Of a stretch of 19,309 nt of DNA, positions 7,599 to 14,223 are shown in pieces. This DNA is from CBFCZU01 sp965602635. Its GTDB lineage: Bacteria > Planctomycetota > Phycisphaerae > SM23-33. The stretch lies in assembly GCA_965602635.1 (NCBI GenBank), contig CBFCZU010000056.1, positions 1-19,309 of the forward strand. Reading direction: 5' to 3'. Below the pieces are notes generated by a model, which ran no database searches, was not told the origin of the DNA, and worked only from the letters and a program-made list of their open reading frames with translations. Both the position numbers and the translations under genes were made by a program. Position 1 is the first letter of the stretch; every line of letters begins with the position of its first letter.

Positions 7599-8896
7599 CC
7601 TCGGCGGCGCAGAGAAAAATGCCGGTCCGGGAGCTTCTGGCCGGACGCAAGCTCTGGATCCCGCGGATGACCTACGCCGGGGCGCGGGCGATGGCGGCCG
7701 TGTTCCGCTCGGTGGGGTTCGACGCCGAGGTCACCCCCGAATCGGACGAAAAGACGCTCGAGCTGGGCGGGCTCTACACCGGCGGCGAGGAGTGCTACCC
7801 CGAGAAGGTCACCCTGGGCGACTTCCTTCGGCTGGTCCACTCGGAGGATTTCGAGGCGGACAAGACGGCGTTCTTCATGCCCACGGCCGAGGGGCCGTGC
7901 CGCTTCGGGCAGTACGCCCCGTACCTCAAGCACGTGCTGGCCGAGATGGGCCACGCCGACGTGCCGGTCGTCTCGCCCACGTCGCGGAACAGCTACGACG
8001 GGTTCGCCACGCACGCCCCGGACATGATGAAGCGGGCGTGGTGGGCGCTGGTGGCCTCGGACGTCGCCCGGAAGATGCTGCTCAAGACCCGCCCCTACGA
8101 GAACACCGCCGGCGACGCGGACGAGGCCTTCGAGCGGTCGCTCGACCTGCTCGACGAGGTCACGTCCGACCCCGACCTGCGCGGGCGGAAGCGCTTCGCC
8201 GCCACCGGCCAGGCCCTGGTCCGCGTGCGCGACCTGTTCCGGGGCGTCAGCGCCACCTACACCAAGGACCGACCGCTCATCGGGATGGTGGGCGAGATAT
8301 TCTGCCGGCTGAACACATTCGTCAACCGCGAGGCCATCCGACGCGTCGAAGCCCACGGCGGCGAAGCGTGGATATCAGACGTCAGCGAGTGGGTCTGGTA
8401 CACGAACTGGTCGCAGAAGTTCCTGCTCACCCGCGACGGGCAGCGCTTCAGCCCCGCCATGCTCGCCGTCCTGGTCAAGAACTTCCTCCAGCGCCGCTAC
8501 GAGAAGAAGCTGCTGGCGCCGTTCGCGGAGGACTTCATCGGCTACGAGGAGCCCCACGACCTGGAAGCGGAGGTGCTCGATGCTGGGCGGCCCTACCTGC
8601 CGGCGGAAGGGGCCCTCGGCGAAATGGCGCTGTCGGTGGGAAAGAGCGTCTATCTCTACGAGAAGGGCGCCGACGGCATCATCGACATCAGCCCCTTCTC
8701 GTGCATGAACGGCATAATCTCCGAGGCCGTCTATCACGCGATCTCACGCGACCACGATGGAATCCCCATCCGGAACTTCTATTTCGACGCCAGCAGCTCC
8801 AACATGGACCGCGATCTCGACATTTTCATGGAGCTGGCTATTTCCTACAGCCGACGCAAGAAGAAGCGGCGGCGGTACCCGCCGTGGTTCAAGTGA
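7595..8896 (+). CDS. COG3581-type BCR/HAD subunit, partner of the double activase
   Basis: The 433-residue protein starts at ATG 7595, whose ATGA overlaps the preceding stop, so translation is coupled. An in-frame ATG at 7619 is the alternative. It resembles the C-terminal part of the long fused activase/DUF2229 proteins and the HgdB/BcrB-type dehydratase subunits. Conserved-looking cysteine motifs are GGEECYPEK, EGPCRFGQY, GEIFCRLN and SPFSCMNGI, candidates for [4Fe-4S] ligands. The segment IRNFYFDASSSNMDRDLDIF ends the fold. There is no signal peptide or membrane span. It is expected to form the electron-accepting catalytic half of a complex with the preceding protein. In many genomes both halves are one polypeptide, whereas here they are two genes. 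It was named through family and context only; the substrate is unknown, with ester-linked membrane lipids the favoured guess. Confidence 0.82.
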   Translation: MTSAAQRKMPVRELLAGRKLWIPRMTYAGARAMAAVFRSVGFDAEVTPESDEKTLELGGLYTGGEECYPEKVTLGDFLRLVHSEDFEADKTAFFMPTAEGPCRFGQYAPYLKHVLAEMGHADVPVVSPTSRNSYDGFATHAPDMMKRAWWALVASDVARKMLLKTRPYENTAGDADEAFERSLDLLDEVTSDPDLRGRKRFAATGQALVRVRDLFRGVSATYTKDRPLIGMVGEIFCRLNTFVNREAIRRVEAHGGEAWISDVSEWVWYTNWSQKFLLTRDGQRFSPAMLAVLVKNFLQRRYEKKLLAPFAEDFIGYEEPHDLEAEVLDAGRPYLPAEGALGEMALSVGKSVYLYEKGADGIIDISPFSCMNGIISEAVYHAISRDHDGIPIRNFYFDASSSNMDRDLDIFMELAISYSRRKKKRRRYPPWFK

Positions 8897-8957
8897 TCGC
8901 GCCAGACGCTGGCGGCCTAAGGCAGAGCCCAGAGAGTGAAAGGCGGCAAGGCTTGAA

Positions 8958-10856
8958 ATGGCCAGGCCTGTATTGACCGAAGGAGTCGGCAATTCCGGCG
9001 GGGCCAGAGCGGCGTCTGCCCGCGGCCGCGGCGCGCTCAAGGACCTGCGCGCGTCGATGCGCCGACTGTCGGGCCGATACGCCCGCCTGCCCGTCGATAC
9101 CCTAGCCACCTGCCCCAAGTGCCGGCAGGTTGTGCCCTCCCGGTTCGACCGCATCGGCGAGCAGATCGTGCTGAGCTACGGCTGCCCGGACTGCGGCGAG
9201 CTGCGCGAGGTCCACGCCGACGCGATCTGGTCGCAGCTCGTCTCGGACTTCCCGGGCAGCCCCGCCCGCACGCTATGCGGCGAGCCGATCCAGCCGGTCA
9301 TCCGCCGGTTGCCCAAGACCGTCGAGACGCTCTGCCCGCAGTGCCGGGCGGTGGTGCTGGGCAGGTGCTTCGTCGAGGACGCCGCGGTGTTCATGGAGAA
9401 GACCTGCCCGGACCACGGCCATTTCCGCGACCGGGTCAGCTCCGACGCCGTGCTGTACTCCAAGGCCGCCTGGTGGACATTCGAGGAGCACGCCGGGCAG
9501 AAGCGCCCGCCCCGGGCGGGCGGCAAGCGCTGCCCCTCCGACTGCGGGCTCTGCGGCCAGCACCAGTCGGCCTCATGCCTGGCGCAGATCGACCTGACGA
9601 ACCGGTGCAACATGCGCTGCCCGGTCTGCTTCGCCAACGCGGGCGTCACCGGCAAGACCTGCGAGATGACCTACGATCAGGCCGTCGAGGCGATGCGGGC
9701 GCTGCGCGAGATGGACCCGTCCCCGGCGACGGCGGTGCAGTTTACCGGCGGCGAGCCGACCATCCACCCGGACTTCCTGCGGATAGTCTCGGCCGCGCGG
9801 GACATGGGCTTCTCGCACATCCAGGTAGCCACCAACGGGCTGCGGTTCGCCGAGGAGGATTTCGCCCGCGCCGCCGCCGAGGCGGGCCTGCACACGCTCT
9901 ACCTCCAGTTCGACGGCGTCGGCGAGGAGCCGCACCGCCAGACGAGGAACTACCCCGGCATCTGGGCCAAGAAGCTCGCCGCCATCGAGAACTGCCGGAA
10001 GTTCGACATGAAGATCGCCCTGGTGCCCACCATCATCAAGGGCGTCAACGACGATCAGGTCGGCGAGGTATTCCGCTACGCCGTCGCCAACATCGACGTG
10101 GTCAGCGCCATCAGCTACCAGCCGGTGAGCTTCTCGGGGCGGACCGACCCGGCGGAGCTGGCGGCGAAGCGCTACACGCTGGGCGACCTGGCGCACGACA
10201 TCGCGGCCGCGTCGGGCGCCTCGCCGCTGCGCGACATGTTCCCGCTGTCGTTCATCGTCCCGCTTGGCCAGTTCCTACAGGCCGTCACCGGGCGGCCGAA
10301 GATACGCCCCTCGTGCCACCCGGACTGCGCGTTCGGGACGTACTTCCTCGTTTCCCCGGAGGGGCAGGCCTATCCTTTCCCCCAGGTCGTGGACGTGGAG
10401 GGGATGTTCAGCGACATGAACCGCCTGGCCAGGCGGTTCGCCGGCAAGCGCCGGCTGGGGTGGCTGGAGCGGATGGCGATCCTGCGGATGTTCAAGCGCC
10501 ATTTCCGCCCCAAGGACGCCCCGCCCGGGCTGGACGTCAGGAAGTTCATCCGCTCGCTCCAGGGGCTTGTGGACAAGGGCGTCGGGCGCGGCGAGGGCGA
10601 GAAGACCACCTACAAGACGCTCCTGTGCGCGGGCATGCACTTCCAGGACTGCCACAACTACGACGTGCAGCGGGCCAAGCGGTGCGTGATCCTGTGCTCC
10701 ACGCCCGAGGGTATCTTCCCATTCTGCACGTACAACTGCGGGCCGGAGTATCGCGCCGCGGTCGAGTCGCTGCACCGCATCGAGGCGCGTGAAGAGACGG
10801 TCGCACCCCCGGCCGGGACTTTCGAGACCGGGGCCGCAACGGAGAAGACACGCTGA
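8958..10856 (+). CDS. Radical SAM protein of the tetraether lipid synthase (Tes/MJ0619)-like type
   Basis: The protein has 632 residues. ATG 8958 is preceded by AAGG (8948-8951). The N-terminal third is Cys-rich: CPKC...CPDC (about 53-78, zinc-ribbon or rubredoxin-like), LCPQC...KTCPDHGHF, and CPSDCGLCGQHQ. It leads into TNRCNMRCPVCF with the radical SAM ligands Cys217, Cys221 and Cys224, and GGEPT near residue 264. The C-terminal third has CHPDCAFGTYF and the distinctive CAGMHFQDCHNYDVQR...RC...PEGIFPFCTYN block. This whole pattern is that of archaeal MJ0619-like proteins, which include tetraether lipid synthase; Tes joins the tails of two archaeol chains through sp3 C-C bonds. Adjacency to a PlsA/GeR-like pair makes a lipid tail-coupling enzyme the leading idea. 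Other members of the superfamily (e.g. methylases) remain possible. It is probably cytoplasmic or membrane-associated, with no predicted membrane span. Confidence 0.82.
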   Translation: MARPVLTEGVGNSGGARAASARGRGALKDLRASMRRLSGRYARLPVDTLATCPKCRQVVPSRFDRIGEQIVLSYGCPDCGELREVHADAIWSQLVSDFPGSPARTLCGEPIQPVIRRLPKTVETLCPQCRAVVLGRCFVEDAAVFMEKTCPDHGHFRDRVSSDAVLYSKAAWWTFEEHAGQKRPPRAGGKRCPSDCGLCGQHQSASCLAQIDLTNRCNMRCPVCFANAGVTGKTCEMTYDQAVEAMRALREMDPSPATAVQFTGGEPTIHPDFLRIVSAARDMGFSHIQVATNGLRFAEEDFARAAAEAGLHTLYLQFDGVGEEPHRQTRNYPGIWAKKLAAIENCRKFDMKIALVPTIIKGVNDDQVGEVFRYAVANIDVVSAISYQPVSFSGRTDPAELAAKRYTLGDLAHDIAAASGASPLRDMFPLSFIVPLGQFLQAVTGRPKIRPSCHPDCAFGTYFLVSPEGQAYPFPQVVDVEGMFSDMNRLARRFAGKRRLGWLERMAILRMFKRHFRPKDAPPGLDVRKFIRSLQGLVDKGVGRGEGEKTTYKTLLCAGMHFQDCHNYDVQRAKRCVILCSTPEGIFPFCTYNCGPEYRAAVESLHRIEAREETVAPPAGTFETGAATEKTR

Positions 10857-12325
10857 TAGCGGACCATCACCACCCGCTGGAGGACTACCTGTCCAGGCGC
10901 CCGTTCCGCTGGCTCTTGGGAAGGCTGGCGCGCGAGCGGAACGGCTCGACCCCGCTGGAGCGGGCCATCACCTCCTACCGAAACCCGGACGCCCCGCGCT
11001 GGCAGCGCGTCAAGTACTGGCCTCTCCACAAGTTCATCGACCGGATGCGCGGCGGCGCGTCGGTGGAGACATTCCGCGAGCGCCTGGCGAGCCACCGGCC
11101 CACGCTTCGGGGGCTGGTCATCGTCGCCCGCAGCGTGGCCGAGTTCGGGCTGACCACGCCCCAGAGGTTCACCGCGCCGCTGTTCGCCGTCTGGAACATC
11201 ACCAACCGCTGCAACCTCCGCTGCCGCCATTGCTATCAGAGCAGCGACGGCGCCGGCGGAGCCGACGAGCTGACCGCCCCGCAGCGCCTTGAAGTGGTGG
11301 ACGAGCTGGGCAAGGCCCATGTGGCCATGGTCGCCATCGCCGGCGGCGAGCCGACCATATGCCCCGACCTGCTGCCGGTCGTGCGCCGGGCGGAGGCCTG
11401 CGGAATGCACATCAGTATCGCCACCAACGGCGTGACGATGACCGAGAAGCTCGCCGGCGAGATCGCCGCCGCCGGCGCCAGGTATGTGGAGGTGTCGCTC
11501 GACTCGGTGGACCCGGCCAGGCACGACGCCTTCCGCGGCGTACCGGGCATGTGGGAGCGGGCCGTACGCGGGGCCAGGACCGTCGTCGCCACGGAGGGCC
11601 TGCGGCTGGGGATCGCCATGTGCGTCCACCGCGGCAACTTCCGCGAGGTCCGCGAGATGATCGAGTTCGCCATCTCGATCGGCGCTGGCTGCTTCGCCCA
11701 CTTCAACTTCATCCCCGTCGGGCGGGGGATGAAGATGGTCTCCGGCGACATCACGCCGGCCCAGCACGAGGATCTGCTGGGGCTGCTCAACGAGTACATG
11801 CAGTCGGGGAGGATCGGGGTCATATCGACGGCCCCCCAGCTCGGCCGGGTGTGCCTGATGCATTCCGGGGATGACGGCCGGACGGCCTGCTCGCACGCCG
11901 GCTCGGGCAGCGGGACCAAGGCCCGCGTCGTGGCGAAGTACCTCGGCGGGTGCGGGGCGGGGCGGACGTACGTCTGCATCGAGCCCAACGGCGACGTCAC
12001 GCCCTGCGTGTACCTGCCGCACCGGGTGATGGGCAACCTCCGCCGGGCCGGCATCGAGGAGATATTCCGCAACGGCTACTACGAGCTGCTCAACGACCGC
12101 ACCGACCGCATCCACCACTGCCGGGAGTGCGACTTCGCCAACTACTGCGGCGGGTGCCGCGCCCGATCCGACGCCTACTTCGGGCGGCTCGACGCCGGCG
12201 ACCCCGGCTGCACCTTCAATCAGCGGCACTGGGACGAGCTGGTCGCCTCCGGCGTAATCGCCGACGACGAGTCCAGCGAACCGGGGGAAATGAAGCTCTC
12301 AGCCACCCGCCACGGTCTGGCATAG
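10853..12325 (+). CDS. Radical SAM/SPASM protein with rare CTG start
   Basis: The only ATG/GTG/TTG start in this frame is TTG 10916, which has no Shine-Dalgarno. I prefer CTG 10853: GGAGAAG (10841-10847) sits 5 nt upstream, CTGA overlaps the previous gene's stop, and the extra residues (LEDYLSRRPFRWLLGRLARER) look coding. The product is then 490 residues. The radical SAM motif CNLRCRHC gives Cys120, Cys124 and Cys127, followed by GGEPT and VSLDS. A SPASM-type C-terminus follows (GGCGAGRTYVCIEPNGDVTPC ending CRECDFANYCGGC), able to hold auxiliary [4Fe-4S] clusters. SPASM enzymes modify peptides, cofactors or other substrates. No precursor-peptide gene was seen nearby, so a role in the same lipid pathway is inferred from operon position. 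It ends 8 bp before the inverted repeat of an inserted element. Confidence 0.8.
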   Translation: MIADHHHPLEDYLSRRPFRWLLGRLARERNGSTPLERAITSYRNPDAPRWQRVKYWPLHKFIDRMRGGASVETFRERLASHRPTLRGLVIVARSVAEFGLTTPQRFTAPLFAVWNITNRCNLRCRHCYQSSDGAGGADELTAPQRLEVVDELGKAHVAMVAIAGGEPTICPDLLPVVRRAEACGMHISIATNGVTMTEKLAGEIAAAGARYVEVSLDSVDPARHDAFRGVPGMWERAVRGARTVVATEGLRLGIAMCVHRGNFREVREMIEFAISIGAGCFAHFNFIPVGRGMKMVSGDITPAQHEDLLGLLNEYMQSGRIGVISTAPQLGRVCLMHSGDDGRTACSHAGSGSGTKARVVAKYLGGCGAGRTYVCIEPNGDVTPCVYLPHRVMGNLRRAGIEEIFRNGYYELLNDRTDRIHHCRECDFANYCGGCRARSDAYFGRLDAGDPGCTFNQRHWDELVASGVIADDESSEPGEMKLSATRHGLA

Positions 12326-12332
12326 GGACTCG

Positions 12333-12352
12333 ACGGCGCTGAACGGCAAGCC
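12333..12352 (+). repeat. Left inverted repeat of the RAYT element
   Basis: The core GCTGAACGGCAAGCC (12338-12352) is identical to the reverse complement of 13008-13022. Including five outer bases, 19 of 20 positions match. Confidence 0.75.
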
Positions 12353-12395
12353 CGAGCCAGGCGCGGGCGGGCCAGTGGGGAGCCGGTAAGGGACA

Positions 12396-12986
12396 ATGGT
12401 AATCGCCCATCACTTGATCTTGACCGGATATGGGCATTGGCTGCCCAATGACCCGCGTGGGAGCATGTCCTTGAAGGTATATTCTCCGCAGCTCGCCCGG
12501 TTGGCGGAGGCGCATTTCGGACGGAAACCCCGGCAGCCCTCCCTGGCGGAGTTGCGCGCTTTCTACAAGCGGGCCCGGCGCTATCTGGCGCATGATGTCC
12601 TTTGGTTCGATGATGCCCAGCGGAAGGGCGTCGCGGAGGCCTGCGCCGAGGTAATCCTCCGGCACAGACTCACCTGCTATGCCTGCGCTGTCCTGAGGAA
12701 CCACGTGCATCTCCTGATTTGCAAGCACAAGCTTAAGGGGCAACAGATGCACCGGCTCTTCAGGGAGGCGGCGAAGGACAAGCTCTCGGCCGACAAGCTC
12801 GTTCCCGCGGATCATCCGGTCTTCAGCGCCGATGTGCTTGATGTTTTCAAGTCCGACCCCTCGTCGGTTCAGACGTGCATCGCCTACATCGAGGGCAACT
12901 TCGCGAAGCACGGGCTTGCCCCCGGGAAATACGAATTCACCGTCCCTTACGATCGCTGGCCGTTTCACAAGAGACTTGCCGAGTAG
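12396..12986 (+). CDS. REP-associated tyrosine transposase (Y1/IS200-like, HUH)
   Basis: The protein has 196 residues, the usual size for the family. ATG 12396 follows AAGGGA (12388-12393). The N-terminus HHLILTGYGHWLPNDPRGS is a familiar Y1_Tnp opening. The metal-binding HUH motif is His103-Val-His105 in NHVHLLI. The catalytic tyrosine is probably Tyr164 in CIAYIEGNF, which corresponds to the YI..NP helix of RAYTs. The enzyme would cut and join single-stranded DNA at hairpin ends through a 5'-phosphotyrosine link. All key residues and full length are present, so it may be active. Lower GC codons than its neighbours (e.g. AAG TAT ATT, TTT CAC AAG) fit an acquired gene. It lies between two inverted repeats that may be its substrate. 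Confidence 0.85.
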   Translation: MVIAHHLILTGYGHWLPNDPRGSMSLKVYSPQLARLAEAHFGRKPRQPSLAELRAFYKRARRYLAHDVLWFDDAQRKGVAEACAEVILRHRLTCYACAVLRNHVHLLICKHKLKGQQMHRLFREAAKDKLSADKLVPADHPVFSADVLDVFKSDPSSVQTCIAYIEGNFAKHGLAPGKYEFTVPYDRWPFHKRLAE

Positions 12987-13006
12987 GCGCAAAAGTCGAA
13001 CCGAAG

Positions 13007-13041
13007 CGGCTTGCCGTTCAGCGTCGTTACGGGCAAGTCCG
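13007..13041. repeat. Right inverted repeat of the RAYT element and overlapping hairpin
   Basis: Positions 13008-13027 form the inverted copy of the left end. An additional hairpin pairs 13007-13015 with 13032-13041 (9 bp, bulged T at 13038, 16-nt loop). It spans the stop codon of the minus-strand glycosyltransferase (13027-13029). It could act as the transposase's recognition hairpin or as a transcription barrier between the convergent genes. Confidence 0.6.
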
Positions 13042-14190
13042 CTCGTACAACGCCTCGATTTTGTCCACCATGACGTTGTGGTCGAACATTCCCGCCGCTT
13101 TGCGTCGCCCGGCCTGTCCGAGGCGGTCGCGCAGCTCGGGCGAGGCGGCGAGCGTCTCGACGGCGACCTTCAGCCCGCCGACGTCGCCCGGCTCGAGCAG
13201 CATGCCGGCGCCGGCATCGACCACCTCGCGGGCACCGTCCACGTCGAAGCTGACCACCGGCCTGCCCGCGAGCATGGCCTGGGGCAGCGCCCTTGCCAGC
13301 CCCTCCCGCAGCGAGCAGTGCACCACCACGTCGCTGGCGTGCATGACCGCCGGGATGCTCTCGCTTGGCACCAGGCCGGCGAGGTGCACCCGGCCGCCCA
13401 GGCCGGCGGCGCGGACCTGCCGCTCGATCTTGCCCCGCAGATGCCCGTCGCCGACGAAGCAGAAGTGCACGCGCGGGTCGTCAATCCGCCCGGCCGCGGC
13501 GAGGATGAACCGGTGCCCCTTGAACCTGGCCAGGCGCGAGACCTGCGTGACCAGCACGTCGCCGGCGCCCAGCCCCAGAGACGAGCGGAACTGCTCGACG
13601 CCCTCGGGGCGGGGGCCGAACCGGTCGATCTCCATGCCGCTGTAGATGGTGGTGTAAAGCTCCGGCGTGCCGACGCCGGCGGCGAGGGCCTGGTTGGTCA
13701 TGGCGTCGGCCACTGAGATGAGCGCGTCGGACCGCCGCGCCGCTCGGCGCTCCAGGGCGGCGTAGAGCAGGTTGGCCAGCGGGTTGCCGTAGGGATGGAA
13801 CGCCAGGCCGTGGATGGTGTGCACGATCTTCATCGCCGCGGGCGCCCGGCCACGGCGCCTGAGCTTCCAGGCGGCCCGGCGGCCGAGGATGCCCGCCTTG
13901 GACGAGTGCGTATGCACGACGTCGGGGCCGATCTCGCCCAGCAGCCGCAGCAGCTTCCGATACGCCAGCGCGTCGTGCACCGGGCAGATAGGCCGGCGGA
14001 GTGAATCGACCACGACCACGCGGTATCCGCCCTCGCCCGCCCGCGTGAGCAGCTCGCCCTCGGGCCCCAGAGCCGGGCCCGTGATCAGCGTCACCTCGTG
14101 CCCGCAGGCGCGGAGCCCCTGGCAGGTCAGCAGCGTGTTCTCCTGGGCCCCGCCCAGGATCATCCGCGTTATGACGTGAACGATCTTCAT
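13027..14190 (-). CDS. GT4-family glycosyltransferase (GT-B fold)
   Basis: The 387-residue protein begins MKIVHVITRMILGGAQ, the usual GT4 start with the glycine-rich acceptor loop. The N-terminal Rossmann half runs to about residue 180 (VVHTHSSKAGILGRRAAW). The C-terminal half carries VSRLARFKGHR, CFVGDGHLRGKIE and the E-x7-E region REGLARALPQAM, where the second Glu is replaced by Gln304 (first Glu is 296), a variation seen in some GT4 enzymes. It would transfer a sugar from a nucleotide-sugar to a lipid, polysaccharide or protein acceptor on the cytoplasmic face. It lies 33 bp after the RND pump stop on the same strand, so it may share that transcript. It converges on the lipid-type operon, so a glycolipid head-group role is only a possibility. 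The acceptor is unknown. Confidence 0.85.
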   Translation of the reverse strand: MKIVHVITRMILGGAQENTLLTCQGLRACGHEVTLITGPALGPEGELLTRAGEGGYRVVVVDSLRRPICPVHDALAYRKLLRLLGEIGPDVVHTHSSKAGILGRRAAWKLRRRGRAPAAMKIVHTIHGLAFHPYGNPLANLLYAALERRAARRSDALISVADAMTNQALAAGVGTPELYTTIYSGMEIDRFGPRPEGVEQFRSSLGLGAGDVLVTQVSRLARFKGHRFILAAAGRIDDPRVHFCFVGDGHLRGKIERQVRAAGLGGRVHLAGLVPSESIPAVMHASDVVVHCSLREGLARALPQAMLAGRPVVSFDVDGAREVVDAGAGMLLEPGDVGGLKVAVETLAASPELRDRLGQAGRRKAAGMFDHNVMVDKIEALYERTCP

Positions 14191-14223
14191 CGGCCGATTC
14201 TGTGTCGGCTCCCAGGCGCCGGG

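Larger units (their letters stand above)
12333..13027. mobile_element. IS200-like/RAYT element bounded by 20-nt inverted repeats
   Basis: The ends 12333-12352 and 13008-13027 are inverted copies with one mismatch over 20 nt. The element is 695 bp and carries a single transposase gene. It sits 7 bp after the stop codon of the radical SAM/SPASM gene, and its right end reaches the last base of the glycosyltransferase stop codon, so neither flanking gene is broken. The layout resembles a REP-associated transposase with its flanking REP pair. Y1 transposases do not make target duplications, and I see none. Confidence 0.6.

Noticed and set aside
4389..8896. Benzoyl-CoA reductase or 2-hydroxyglutaryl-CoA dehydratase proper
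   Set aside because: Those systems have separate activator and catalytic subunits and neighbouring aromatic or glutamate-fermentation genes. Here the activase is duplicated and fused to DUF2229 and the neighbours are radical SAM enzymes.
10789..11292. 167-codon plus-strand frame beginning at 10789
   Set aside because: It is out of frame with both radical SAM genes, which continue across this region with clear motifs; it is an Arg/Pro-rich shadow frame.
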